Shown here piece after piece: positions 25,628 through 34,445 of a stretch of DNA of 64,000 nt. The stretch is from Armatimonadetes bacterium Uphvl-Ar1. GTDB taxonomy: Bacteria; Armatimonadota; Fimbriimonadia; Fimbriimonadales; Fimbriimonadaceae. The stretch's first letter is position 1, and each line of letters begins with the position of its first letter. The stretch spans positions 1,798,001-1,862,000 of the forward strand of contig CP021423.1 in NCBI GenBank assembly GCA_002162075.1. The letters run 5' to 3'. The position numbers and the translations under genes are program-made. The notes beneath the pieces are model-generated. The model made no database searches, was not told the DNA's origin, and was given only the letters and a program-made list of their open reading frames with translations.

Positions 25628-26358
25628 CTATTTCTGAGGAAGAGCGTAAGTAACGTTCACGGTGAGCATTACTTCAACCGACCCAGAACTCAAAACTTGA
25701 TCTGATTCACGACCACCCGCGAGATTTTCACCAACACTCATGGACTGAGTCATCGTATTTGCTCCATAAAACCAACCTCGTGGCGAATTCTCTTCGATGT
25801 AAATCGGAGAACCCAGTTTCAACCCGAAATTCTGAGCGTACTGTTCCGCTTTGTCTTTTGCTACTTTGCACGCTTCATCGCGAGCTTTCGCGCGAACTTC
25901 TTGTAATTCTTCAACCGTGTACTCAACTTGATTGATTTGGTTTGCGCCCGCCAAAATCGCTGCTTGCAAAACCCGGCTCGCCGATTCCACCTCTTTGACC
26001 CGGATTTCTAGCACACTAGAGCACCGCCATCCCCTCCCTGCTGGGGATCATTTTGCGCTAATTTGAAGGAAGTTGTCTGAACGTCTTCAGCAGGAACCCC
26101 TGCTTTTTTCAGAGCCGCCAGAATAGCGGTAATGGTCTTATCAGTCTTTGACTTTGCTTCAACCGGACGGACATCTGAAAAACTTGCCCCGAGTTTCAAA
26201 ACAACCAGAGTTGGCTTCACTCGAACCGTCGCAGTACCGGACAATACCAGTCCCTGGCCCCCCATACCGTTTGGGGCAGAAACCACAATAGGCTCCGGCG
26301 ATTGACATCCAATAAGTGCCAATCCGGCACCTAAAAAAACCAGAGCAGAGCGGGACAT
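25628..26358 (-). CDS. SIMPL-domain (DUF541) lipoprotein, frameshifted
   Basis: The ATG at 26358 gives MSRSALVFLGAGLALIGC, a lipoprotein signal with lipobox LIGC. The domain then reads LVLSGTATVRVKPTLVVLKLGASFSD, the IAALKKAGVPAEDVQTTSFKLAQ repeat-like segment and, in another frame from about 26014, LEIRVKEVESASRVLQAAILAG, KARDEACKVAKDKAEQYAQNFG and a final SVEVMLTVNVTYAL. These are the two halves of SIMPL. One missing base around 26012 breaks them. The known functions (BP26, lipoproteins at the outer membrane) are structural. The first half alone (26008-26358) ends at a TAG soon after the junction. Confidence 0.78.
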
Positions 26359-26450
26359 ATCTGATGCAACAAACAGTATTCTCATTAAGTTCCACTTTTC
26401 TTTTGTCCAAACGCCAGGTGATTGATGGGAAGGAAAAAGAACCAAGTCAA

Positions 26451-26936
26451 ATGAAAAACCCCATTGAAATCGCAAAGAAGAACCTCGCCGAAAACGCCGA
26501 AATCTTCCTCCGCAACTTCTCCCATGTCCCCGATGACAAGCTCAACTGATCACCCACCCCCAACTCCAAATCACCCATCCGGATCGCCGCTCATGCCGCT
26601 CTCTACCTCGATCGATTCGCCCAAATGATCGCAAACCAGCAAGTCCCTGCCGTCGAAAACCTCGACGCTTGGCTCGCCCAAGTCGAATCCGAAGAACGCA
26701 CCATCACCTCCCGCGACCAAGTAACCGAGGCATTCCAAAGTGGCATCCGGGCCGTCAGCGCGGCCCTCGATTCCCTCACCCCCGCCGACCTCGATAAATC
26801 CCTCGACTCCGGACAAGGCTGGTCAATGTCCATGACCTTTCTCATCAACCTCCCCGCCTGGCACACTACACTCCACCTCGGACAAATCGACTACCTCCAA
26901 ACCTGCAGGAACGATCAAACCATCTACACCGACTAA
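26451..26936 (+). CDS. DinB-family protein interrupted by one in-frame TGA
   Basis: From ATG 26451 the protein reads MKNPIEIAKKNLAENAEIFL, then DDKLN and a TGA at 26547-26549. The same frame continues SPTPNSKSPIRIAAHAALYLDRFAQM, EERTITSRDQVTEAFQSGI, TLDSGQGW-like SLDSGQGWSM, NLPAWHTTLHLGQIDYLQT and ends at 26936. In homologues as I know them a Trp precedes SPTP, so TGA probably replaces TGG. The joined protein has about 161 residues with the DinB His set (AAHAAL, HTTLHLGQ). It could be a nonsense mutation, an assembly error or readthrough. The intact second half could start from ATG 26625. Confidence 0.72.
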
Positions 26937-26954
26937 TCCACTCAAAATTCTTAA

Positions 26955-27806
26955 TCACGGTAGGAGCATTATGTTGTTAAAATCGCCAGACTTTCCCTTT
27001 AGAAAAGTACAGATAGTCTCACGGACTGTTTCAGCTTGCTGAGCATCTTCAAAAAAGTAATGATCCGAATTGAGAATCTCAACAACTTGGGCATGCGGAA
27101 CATCTTTACGAAATTGAGCTATATTATCCATCTGATATGGGCGAATGTATTCCTTGAAAAACTTTTCTGCTTTAACTTTCAGCTCTGGCGCAGTATCATC
27201 ATCCACCGCCGGATGACGATCAAAGATGGAATAGAAACTTAATACCGGTGCCTTTATTGACTTGAAGTCGGGTCGAAATGCATCCATCCCCTTCCAATGC
27301 AACTCTTGCTCTCTTGAAGAAGGCTTGCCCGCCCCCATGGGATCTAACCTTTCGAGTTCAGGCACTTTTTCTCTGTTGTATGCGGCTTCCATATAGACCA
27401 GCCTTCCCACTCTTTCGGGGAAATTAACTGCAAGATAAGTCGTCTCATCCCCGCCCGCTGAGTGACAAATAATATGAGCCCTCTTGATGTTACTATGATC
27501 CATAAATCCAAGAACATCCTGAGACAAAGTCGGAATATCATATCCTGATTCCGGCTTATCAGACTTACCGTAACCGCGTCGTGTAAGCGCAATCACTCGG
27601 AACTGATCCGTAAATCGAGGAGCAAATTTCTCATATGCATATGCCGTGTCACCAGTACCCGTAATGATGAGAACAACATCACCTGTTCCGCCCCAATCCA
27701 AGTAGTGAAGCCTCACTCCATCAACAACGTAATATCCCGATATCTGCGCGCCCTTCACCTCATCAAAGGAATTCGCAACCAACACGAGACTCAATGCAAA
27801 CATCAT
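26955..27806 (-). CDS. Exported alpha/beta hydrolase
   Basis: The 283-residue protein has a signal sequence (MMFALSLVLVANS). The core reads VLIITGTGDTAYAYEKFAP (oxyanion), IALTRRGYGKSD, IICHSAGGDETTYLA (nucleophile Ser), an acid in SFYSIFDRHP-containing strand and His in NSDHYFFED. The arrangement is that of epoxide hydrolase/haloalkane dehalogenase-like enzymes, but the family is too broad for a substrate. AT content is slightly higher than the neighbours. It is followed by an intergenic region with no visible gene (27807-27975). Confidence 0.83.
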   Translation of the reverse strand: MMFALSLVLVANSFDEVKGAQISGYYVVDGVRLHYLDWGGTGDVVLIITGTGDTAYAYEKFAPRFTDQFRVIALTRRGYGKSDKPESGYDIPTLSQDVLGFMDHSNIKRAHIICHSAGGDETTYLAVNFPERVGRLVYMEAAYNREKVPELERLDPMGAGKPSSREQELHWKGMDAFRPDFKSIKAPVLSFYSIFDRHPAVDDDTAPELKVKAEKFFKEYIRPYQMDNIAQFRKDVPHAQVVEILNSDHYFFEDAQQAETVRETICTFLKGKSGDFNNIMLLP

Positions 27807-27975
27807 CGTCCTATTTTAACCAGGTCGGCAGTCCAATTTACTCTTCGCCTGATTTAAAGTCCACTCCAGGTGGTTCCACCAACAATAAACAAAACAGCAA
27901 GCGCAGATAAAACGATCGCCGTTCAAATCTCGCAAATAAATTAACCACCTACACCACTTAACCCAAATCCGTAAC

Positions 27976-28503
27976 CTAACTCAAAACAAATCCACCATCA
28001 TCATAAAAGGCAATCTCCTCCGGAGTCGGAGCCTCATATCCGCCCCACCTGTGCTCGTGATCCACGCGCACCATCACCCAAGTCGGACTGTCCAAGGTCA
28101 GATTCCGCGCCTCAATCCGCCGCCACAGCTCATCCAAATCAGTCGAATCCATCGCCCAAAGCTCGATCTTCGCCCCCACTTCGACCGCCTCCATCGCATA
28201 TTGAGTCCGCTCCTCCTCTGACCAAAACCCGTTCTCCAAAATCACCGTGAACCCCTTCGCCAAGTAACCCTTGGCCAAATCCCACTGCAGGTTCTCAATC
28301 ACGTCGCGCAGCCGCGACTTCTCCGCCTCATCATCGGGCCGCGCCAAAACCGCCTCAATCCACTCATCCGGACACATCCGAATCGCATTCCGCTCCCGCT
28401 CCAACCGCTTCGCAAAAGTCGTCTTCCCCGACCCCGGCAACCCACTCACCAACACCATCCTCCCCGGAGAAACACCCACATTCACATTATGCCAAATGAC
28501 CAA
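27976..28503 (-). CDS. P-loop kinase-like (AAA_33) protein
   Basis: The frame begins at TTG 28503; ATG 28458 (MVLVSGLPGSGKTT) is a plausible shorter start. The P-loop GLPGSGKTTFAKRL is unmistakable. CPDEWIEAV, NGFWSEEERTQYAMEA and HRWGGYEAPTPEE follow, a pattern of small ATP-dependent kinases related to polynucleotide or zeta-toxin-like kinases. There is no antitoxin neighbour. The substrate is unknown, possibly a small molecule or nucleic-acid end. It stands alone between two other isolated genes. Confidence 0.78.
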   Translation of the reverse strand: MVIWHNVNVGVSPGRMVLVSGLPGSGKTTFAKRLERERNAIRMCPDEWIEAVLARPDDEAEKSRLRDVIENLQWDLAKGYLAKGFTVILENGFWSEEERTQYAMEAVEVGAKIELWAMDSTDLDELWRRIEARNLTLDSPTWVMVRVDHEHRWGGYEAPTPEEIAFYDDGGFVLS

Positions 28504-28645
28504 CCAACATCAACAACCATTGATCAATGACTGATCTTGAGATATCCAAAGCAGCATTGCAAATCAAAGGCGAAAAGACCCGAACGAACGCTTACACGAC
28601 ACCTGCTTTCTCTTAGAATAAGAGTCCATGACATACTGACCACAG

Positions 28646-28999
28646 ATGTCCAATTTCCTCTTACCCGCTCCGATTGCATCATTTTTCGCCGCAAAAGGTG
28701 AGGACACCGATCAAACCGCCGCTTGCTTCACCGAAGACGCCGTCGTTTGGGATAACGGCGAGGACATCAAACTCCAAGGCATCCCTGAAATCAAAATGTG
28801 GCTTTCAGGCACAACCACCGAATACAAACTATCCACCGAAGTTGTATCTGGCGAAATCGTCAACTCACAATTCATCGCGGCGGTCGTCGTGAAGGGTGAC
28901 TTCCCTGGCAGCCCCTATAAGTTTGAGTACGCCTTCACCCTGCATGAAGACAAAATAGCCGAACTTACCATCAACCCAATCGGCTCACTGAGTGAATGA
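28646..28999 (+). CDS. SnoaL-like (NTF2 superfamily) protein
   Basis: The 117-residue protein starts MSNFLLPAPIASFFAAKGEDTDQTAACF, then EDAVVWDNGEDIKLQGIPEI and VKGDFPGSPYKFEYAFTLHEDKIAELTI. This is the cone-shaped NTF2 fold with the usual ALYDEDAVV-like segment. Members catalyse isomerisations or act as polyketide-type cyclases, or are non-enzymatic ligand binders. No signal peptide is present. It is a single gene between the kinase and tRNA-Glu. Confidence 0.8.
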   Translation: MSNFLLPAPIASFFAAKGEDTDQTAACFTEDAVVWDNGEDIKLQGIPEIKMWLSGTTTEYKLSTEVVSGEIVNSQFIAAVVVKGDFPGSPYKFEYAFTLHEDKIAELTINPIGSLSE

Positions 29000-29045
29000 A
29001 CTCGAAAAAACTGTCTTAAAACAATTCAACATAATTCAAACAAAT

Positions 29046-29121
29046 TGGTACTCCGGACGGGATTCGAACCCGCGACCTCCGCCGTGAAAGGGCGGCATCC
29101 TAACCGCTAGACGACCGGAGC
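29046..29121 (-). tRNA. tRNA-Glu (anticodon TTC)
   Basis: On the minus strand the gene starts GCTCCGGTCGTCTAGCGG. It has an anticodon loop CTTTCAC with TTC, a TTCGAAT T-loop and a 3' acceptor arm (CCGGAGT) pairing with the 5' arm; the first pair is G-U. The discriminator A is followed by a genomic CCA at 29046-29048. The full cloverleaf is 76 nt with no intron. Confidence 0.95.
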
Positions 29122-29185
29122 ACGTTAGTTGAGTCGTAATTCTAGCCCAAACCAGTGGCGACTCGCAACCACCGTGGGACTCCTG

Positions 29186-30400
29186 TCAACCGCCAGGCTC
29201 AGTAATCGGCAAAGGCCCTTCCTCTTCCGGAACCGCCTTCTGACCAAGCTCCGCTTTCGCCGTATCAAGGAACGTCGAGCTGAACTTCCCAACCCGACGC
29301 GCCCCCGCATACCGCTTCGCATAGTACGCTGTGCTCAAAGCATCAATCCGAACCCGTCCGCCCCCGCTCGAAGCATGGATGAACTTCCCGTCGCCGATAT
29401 AAATCCCAACGTGGCTCACCCGGCTCCCGCGTGTAATAAAGAACACCAAGTCACCCACGATCAAATCGCTCTTTGCGACCTTCGTGCCAACTCCGGACTG
29501 GGAAAGCGACGTCCGAGGCAATTTCACCCCGTGCTTCGCAAAAACAAACTGAACAAATCCCGAACAGTCAAATCCGCTCCGGCTCGTACCACCATAGCGA
29601 TACCGAACACCAATCTGGTCTTTCGCCGTGTCAACCAAAGAAGCCGCCGCCCCACTCAACTTCGGTGCGCTGGACTTCCGCGCCGGAGCCGGCTTCACCG
29701 GATCTTTTGCATCTGCAGAAGTCGGCTTCACAAAATCACCATGAACCCAACCAATCGTTCCGTGCGCAAACTTCACCTTGTACCAGCCGTCCTTTTTGGC
29801 CAGAACGTCCGCCACACGCCCTTTGTCAACCTGCACAACCCGGGCCGCTTTGGTGCTAGGCTCTTTCCGGATGTTGACGTCATTCCCTTTAATCTCCACC
29901 TTCAGCGGCGCTGCTTTCGCCGGCTCAGGAGCCTTTTCTACGGGCTTCTCTTCCGCCACATTGCTGATAACGATCTTTGTCGGCTGAGCCTCCGGTGTTT
30001 CCGGTAATCCTTCTGCTGGCTTCTCGATCGGCTTTTCGGCTGGCTTAGCCGCTGGCTTTGCAACCGGTTTTGCTGCTGGCTTTGCCGCTTTCGGAGTCGC
30101 TACAGAGAGCATGTCTGCTCGAATCCACCCCGTTGTCCCCCCGGAAAATTTGAGTTTGTACCATCCGTTTCGGCTTTCCAAAATCTCAGCCGAACGCCCC
30201 TTGTCCACTTTCGCTACTCGGTCGTAACTTGTCCCCGGACCCGAGCGAACAATCACATCAGTCTTTGCAACTGTCGCCGTTTTTTGTGCTTTTTGCTGCC
30301 CAAGCAGGGTGCCCGTCAAGGCGGTCATGCTTCCCATTGCCATCGTAGCCATCAAAAGGCTCGCCATGGTCAGCGCGATCAAATTTTTTCTTTGTCCCAA
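29186..30400 (-). CDS. Double SH3 - NlpC/P60 cell-wall endopeptidase
   Basis: The start is TTG at 30400 with a strong AAGGAGG five bases before it. The first 30 residues form a hydrophobic signal (IALTMASLLMATMAMGSMTA). Two bacterial SH3 domains (DVIVRSGPGTSYDRVAKVDKG, DVNIRKEPSTKAARVVQVDKG) surround an Ala/Lys/Pro-rich linker. The NlpC/P60 domain has RYGGTSRSGFDCSGFVQFVF (catalytic Cys), SRVSHVGIYIGDG (His) and FIHASSGGGRV (third residue His). It should cleave peptidoglycan stem peptides outside the membrane. The protein of 404 residues ends with a short acidic tail. The tRNA-Glu gene lies 64 bases downstream. Confidence 0.9.
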   Translation of the reverse strand: MGQRKNLIALTMASLLMATMAMGSMTALTGTLLGQQKAQKTATVAKTDVIVRSGPGTSYDRVAKVDKGRSAEILESRNGWYKLKFSGGTTGWIRADMLSVATPKAAKPAAKPVAKPAAKPAEKPIEKPAEGLPETPEAQPTKIVISNVAEEKPVEKAPEPAKAAPLKVEIKGNDVNIRKEPSTKAARVVQVDKGRVADVLAKKDGWYKVKFAHGTIGWVHGDFVKPTSADAKDPVKPAPARKSSAPKLSGAAASLVDTAKDQIGVRYRYGGTSRSGFDCSGFVQFVFAKHGVKLPRTSLSQSGVGTKVAKSDLIVGDLVFFITRGSRVSHVGIYIGDGKFIHASSGGGRVRIDALSTAYYAKRYAGARRVGKFSSTFLDTAKAELGQKAVPEEEGPLPITEPGG

Positions 30401-30585
30401 GTTTCCTCCTTGTGCGTGTGCCAGTAAAAGAACGAGGCATGCCTAAGCAACAACAACTCCTTTATACCGTCTTTATGGCAAAAAGTCACCATAACCGCAC
30501 TTCCAGTGGGCCAACCGAACCGGGCCCATCACCCCCAAGACGATGAAAATCCCCCGAAGTTCTCCCCAGGTAAATTAATCCCCGC

Positions 30586-31464
30586 ATGGTCAGCGTCGTC
30601 ATTGTCAATTGGAACACCAAGGACAAATTACGAGCCTGTCTCACCTCTCTCCAGGTTCAAACCCAGCCGCCCGCCCAGATCTTCGTCGTGGATAATGCTT
30701 CATCAGACGGCAGCGCCGATATGGTGAAAACTGACTTCCCATCCGTCACCCTTCTCGCCGAATCAACGAACCACGGCTACGCCAAAGGCAATAATCTTGG
30801 CCTAAACTTAGCAATATCTGAGTTCATCTTGACGCTCAACCCAGATACCGAACTCCCCACTGATAACCTCGAAAAAGCCACCCGATCCCTTTCAAGCCAC
30901 CCAGAATGTGGTGCCCTCTCCATCAAATTCATCGGCCCAGAAGGAGAAACCCAGGCGTCCGTCAGGGGCTTCCCCACGATCCTCGGGATCATCGGCCAAC
31001 TCACCCAACTCGACCGCAAATTTCCCGAGTCGCCATTAGCCAACTATTCCCTCCCAAACTTCAACTACGAAAAGTCCCAATTGGCCCCTCAACCCATGGG
31101 CACATATCTCCTATTTCGCCGATCAATCCTATCCAAATTCACTGACCCCGCCCAACCCTTCGATGAAGAATTTCCCATTTTCTTTAACGAAGTTGACCTC
31201 CTTCATCGAATGCACCAGGCCGGCTACGCTTGCTGGTACGACGCTGATCTCTCAATTTTCCACCACCACGGGGCCAGCACTAAACAACGCCGAAAAAGTA
31301 TGATCTGGGAATCACATATCAGCCTCATTCGTTACTTCAAAAAGCACCTCCGAGGAATCAGCCGCATCGCCCTGCCCCTGATCGCGGTTGCTAGCATCGC
31401 CGCCGCTTTCGTTCGCGCAAAAGGATATCATGCCGGATTTCGACCTCAGCATCACAATCTGTAG
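30586..31464 (+). CDS. GT2-family glycosyltransferase
   Basis: The 292-residue protein has the GT-A fold cues of rhamnosyl- or galactosyl-type GT2 enzymes: VSVVIVNWNTKDKLRACLTSL at the N-terminus, VDNASSDGSADMV, TLNPDTELPTDN (DxD-like) and MGTYLLFRRSIL, EEFPIFFNEVDL (ED-type catalytic segment). A C-terminal hydrophobic helix (IALPLIAVASIAAAFV) may tether it to the membrane. It overlaps the start of the next GT2 gene by 35 bases and the two are clearly one operon, together with the O-antigen-ligase-like gene. They probably build a surface glycan. Confidence 0.88.
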   Translation: MVSVVIVNWNTKDKLRACLTSLQVQTQPPAQIFVVDNASSDGSADMVKTDFPSVTLLAESTNHGYAKGNNLGLNLAISEFILTLNPDTELPTDNLEKATRSLSSHPECGALSIKFIGPEGETQASVRGFPTILGIIGQLTQLDRKFPESPLANYSLPNFNYEKSQLAPQPMGTYLLFRRSILSKFTDPAQPFDEEFPIFFNEVDLLHRMHQAGYACWYDADLSIFHHHGASTKQRRKSMIWESHISLIRYFKKHLRGISRIALPLIAVASIAAAFVRAKGYHAGFRPQHHNL

Positions 31465-32329
31465 CTGGAACACCATTGATGACCTCCGCGCCTGCCTCCA
31501 GAGCCTGCGCGAAGCGAAATCCGAAGCCAACTTTGAAGTCATCGTCGTTGATAACAACTCTGAAGATGGATCCCCCGATATGGCCGAATCAGAATTCCCC
31601 GAATTCACCATCCTCCGCCAATCGCGAAATCTTGGCTTCACCGGCGGACACAATCTGGCCCTGACTCATTGCCGAGGCGAACACAAAGCCCTCCTCAATA
31701 GCGACACGATTGTCCACCCCGGAGCCATCGGAACAGTCGTTGAATTCATGCAAAATAACCCCGAATCCGGAATCGTCGGCCCCAAGCTCCTCAACCCGGA
31801 CGGATCGCTCCAATATTCCTGCCGACGCTTCCCCAACCCCGTCGCTGCCGCGTTCCGAAACACCATTCTCGGGCGTCTCTTCCCCAATAATCGCTACACC
31901 CGTGAATACTTGATGCAAGACTGGAAGCACGATGGCCCGAGAGACGTTGATTGGGTCAGCGGGGCCGCACTCTTCATCCGGGGCAACGTCCTCGCCGAAA
32001 TCGGCCCCCTCGATAACAACCTCTTTATGTTCTGCGAAGACGTCGACTGGGCCAAGCGAACTTGGAACGCCGGATACAAAGTCACTTATCTCCCCAGTGC
32101 CGTCATCACTCACGCCATCGGGCGGAGCACCGACAAAGCCCCCAACCGCATGATCGCCCGCTTTCATCGGTCCATGTTCCGCTATTACAAAAAGCACAAT
32201 GTCCCCGAGTCACCGCTCCTCGCCCGACCATTTCTCCTTGCTTTTGCCGCAACCGCACTCACCATCCGGGCCTCGCTCTTCCTCACAAAGAACAAAATAG
32301 ATATCATCCGAAGGAAGTTAGGCCGATGA
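31430..32329 (+). CDS. GT2-family glycosyltransferase
   Basis: I chose ATG 31430 (MPDFDLSITICSWNTIDDLRA), within the end of the previous gene, because the longer frame starts inside its hydrophobic helix. The protein has 299 residues: VVDNNSEDGSPDMAESEFPE, NLGFTGGHNLALTHCRG, LLNSDTIVHPGAI (DxD-like), WVSGAALFIRGNVLAEIGPLD and FMFCEDVDWAKRTW, the ED motif. It has a terminal helix (LLARPFLLAFAATALTIRAS). It is a paralogue of the preceding enzyme. Its TGA overlaps the ATG of the following gene (ATGA). Confidence 0.88.
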   Translation: MPDFDLSITICSWNTIDDLRACLQSLREAKSEANFEVIVVDNNSEDGSPDMAESEFPEFTILRQSRNLGFTGGHNLALTHCRGEHKALLNSDTIVHPGAIGTVVEFMQNNPESGIVGPKLLNPDGSLQYSCRRFPNPVAAAFRNTILGRLFPNNRYTREYLMQDWKHDGPRDVDWVSGAALFIRGNVLAEIGPLDNNLFMFCEDVDWAKRTWNAGYKVTYLPSAVITHAIGRSTDKAPNRMIARFHRSMFRYYKKHNVPESPLLARPFLLAFAATALTIRASLFLTKNKIDIIRRKLGR

Positions 32330-34445
32330 CCGATTCAAGACGCACCGCCCCCCAATCGAGCAAATTCTCCTGCTCATCGCGGCTTTTCTTGCTCCACTCA
32401 TCGGCGGACATGTCAGCATCGCCCCCCGCCCGATAACCGAAGGGTTCCTCGGCGAAATTTTTGGCGGAGGCTCACTCCCCTATCTCTCTCGCCTCATCTT
32501 GGGCCTCCTCATTCTTGGCGGACTTGCTACGATGGCTCTCCGAAACCGAGTGATCCAACTCCCAAATGTTCGCATCATCGCGCTCCTCACCATCCTCGTT
32601 TTTGTCCTCGGATTCTCAATCCTGTTCGGATCATTTCGCTTCGCCGCCCTCGGAGAATGGCTCACATGGTTCATTTATGGCGGAGCCCTGTTCCTCACCG
32701 TCGGAGCTATCGGGCGCGATCGAGGCCCCCTCCTCCTCGCTTCGGCTCTTTCCGCCGGAATCACCGTCGCCGCCGTACGGGGCATTCTTGAATACACAAG
32801 CATAATGGCTGCTGAGCCCACTTATCGCATTTTTGCCGGGTGGAACAACCCCAACGCCGCCGCCAGCATGTTTGTCGCGGGAACTCTTCTCCTGACCGGC
32901 ATTGTCGGAAAAGTGCAATCTCCTTACCGTTACATTGCCCTCATCGCGACCAGTCTCTCATTCACCGCCCTGGTTCTCACCCAGTCAAAAGGCGGTTACC
33001 TCGCATTCGGTGTTGGACTCTTCATCTACATCGCAACCCTTATTCTTCGACGGGCTCCCCTCAAACAATCGACCATCTCACTCGGCGGAATTGTTCTCGG
33101 TGCCATCCTCGTTATTGGCCTTTCTCAAGCCGCATCATCCGCAAACAAATCCGCAACCACTGCCCCACTTTCTCGCATCACCGCCTCCGGAAGCTCCGCC
33201 GAGCAAAGCGTCGGCTTCCGCCAAAATCTGTGGAAATCCGCCATTCAAATCGCCACAGCTCATCCCGCCGGACTTGGCCCAGGCACATTCCGCTTCTATT
33301 CGACCCAACCTGGAATCATCGAAAGTACCGTTTTCGCCCACCAAGCCTATCTACAACTCGCCGTCGAAGGCGGATGGCTCAGCCTCTTGCTGTTCACTTG
33401 CCTTGCCGGAATCTGGCTCACCTACGCCTTCCGAGGGATCAAAAAGCAGCCCACTGAACAAACTGCGTTCCGTGCCGCTGCTATCGCGGCAACCCTCGGC
33501 ATTGCCGCTCACGGCTTTGTCGAAAGTAACTTCTCATTCATTGGCTCTGGGCTGGCTCTTTTCTTTTTAGTTGGTCTCACCCTTCAACTCAGCACCGATG
33601 GCTCTTCACCTGAAGCCGTCCCCCGTCCAATTCGCCTCGTTACTGTTCTCGTTTCTTGCGTTCTTCCCATTTTTGGACTAGCGATTTACGCCGCCGGAGA
33701 AAGCCAAAAGGCCGCCATAGCCTCGGCACTCTCCGCCCAAGATATTCCGCGTGTCATTGAACTCGGTAGCCAGCTCAAGACCAGCAGTTACGGTGATCCA
33801 GAATCACTCTACATGTATGCGATCTATGCTGCCCCGAACGTTGAAGAACGGCTGGATGCCCTCCGGAAAGTAGTGCCTCAAATGCCTCAAAGTCGCGTCA
33901 TCCGGACAACCGCCCGCTCCTTAGCCGAAACTGATCGACTCGATGAAGCTATCGCAATGAACGACCAGGTCTTTGAACTCGATCCCAATAATCTCAAAGC
34001 CCACGCTCAACGCACCGAATTCCTTCTCGACAAAGGAGATCGGGAAGCCGCCCTAGAATCCGCACGCAAAACCATTTCCGTCGAATCGCAAACCAGCTTC
34101 CAAACTCGCGCCATTCCCGAACTCATCCCCACCGAAACCCTAGAAGCTCGCCTCCTCCTCGCCGAATCAGAGCAAAACCCCGAGACCAAACGCGAACTAC
34201 TCGAACAAGCACTCGCTGGATACCAAAAGTACTTTGAAATCACCGCCCCCATGGTTAAGCGCATGACCGATGCCGGTCTGCCTGACTATGGCGGAGAGAC
34301 GCGAGATTCTGTCACTAAGAATCAAGAAATCGCCAAGAAGGCATTGCAAGACTTAACTACACTCTATTCTGATTCGGGCATGTCGTCTGACGAATCTGGC
34401 TCTAAGCTCAAACCAATTTTAACTGCGTTGGAATTCACTTTCTGA
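32326..34445 (+). CDS. O-antigen-ligase-like membrane protein with TPR tail, frameshifted near its start
   Basis: The ATG at 32326 overlaps the previous stop (ATGA) and reads MTDSRRTAP. With one C added to the run at 32348-32353 it continues IEQILLLIAAFLAPLIGGHVS, into the main frame that is open to 34445 (the longest uninterrupted frame starts at 32499). About 12 hydrophobic helices follow, with a large loop in the ligase style (GLGPGTFRFYS, FAHQAYLQLAVEGGW), which matches Wzy/WaaL-type PF04932. The C-terminal 230 residues are tetratricopeptide-like (LDEAIAMNDQVFELDPNNLKAHAQ). It probably transfers or polymerises the glycan made by the two GT2 enzymes. Its 3' end overlaps the PBP2 end by 82 bases. 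Confidence 0.85.

Noticed and set aside
30401-30585. Possible c-di-AMP (ydaO-type) riboswitch before the NlpC/P60 gene
   Set aside because: The leader is G-rich with a GGGCC/GGCCC hairpin, but the conserved ydaO strings are not recognisable.
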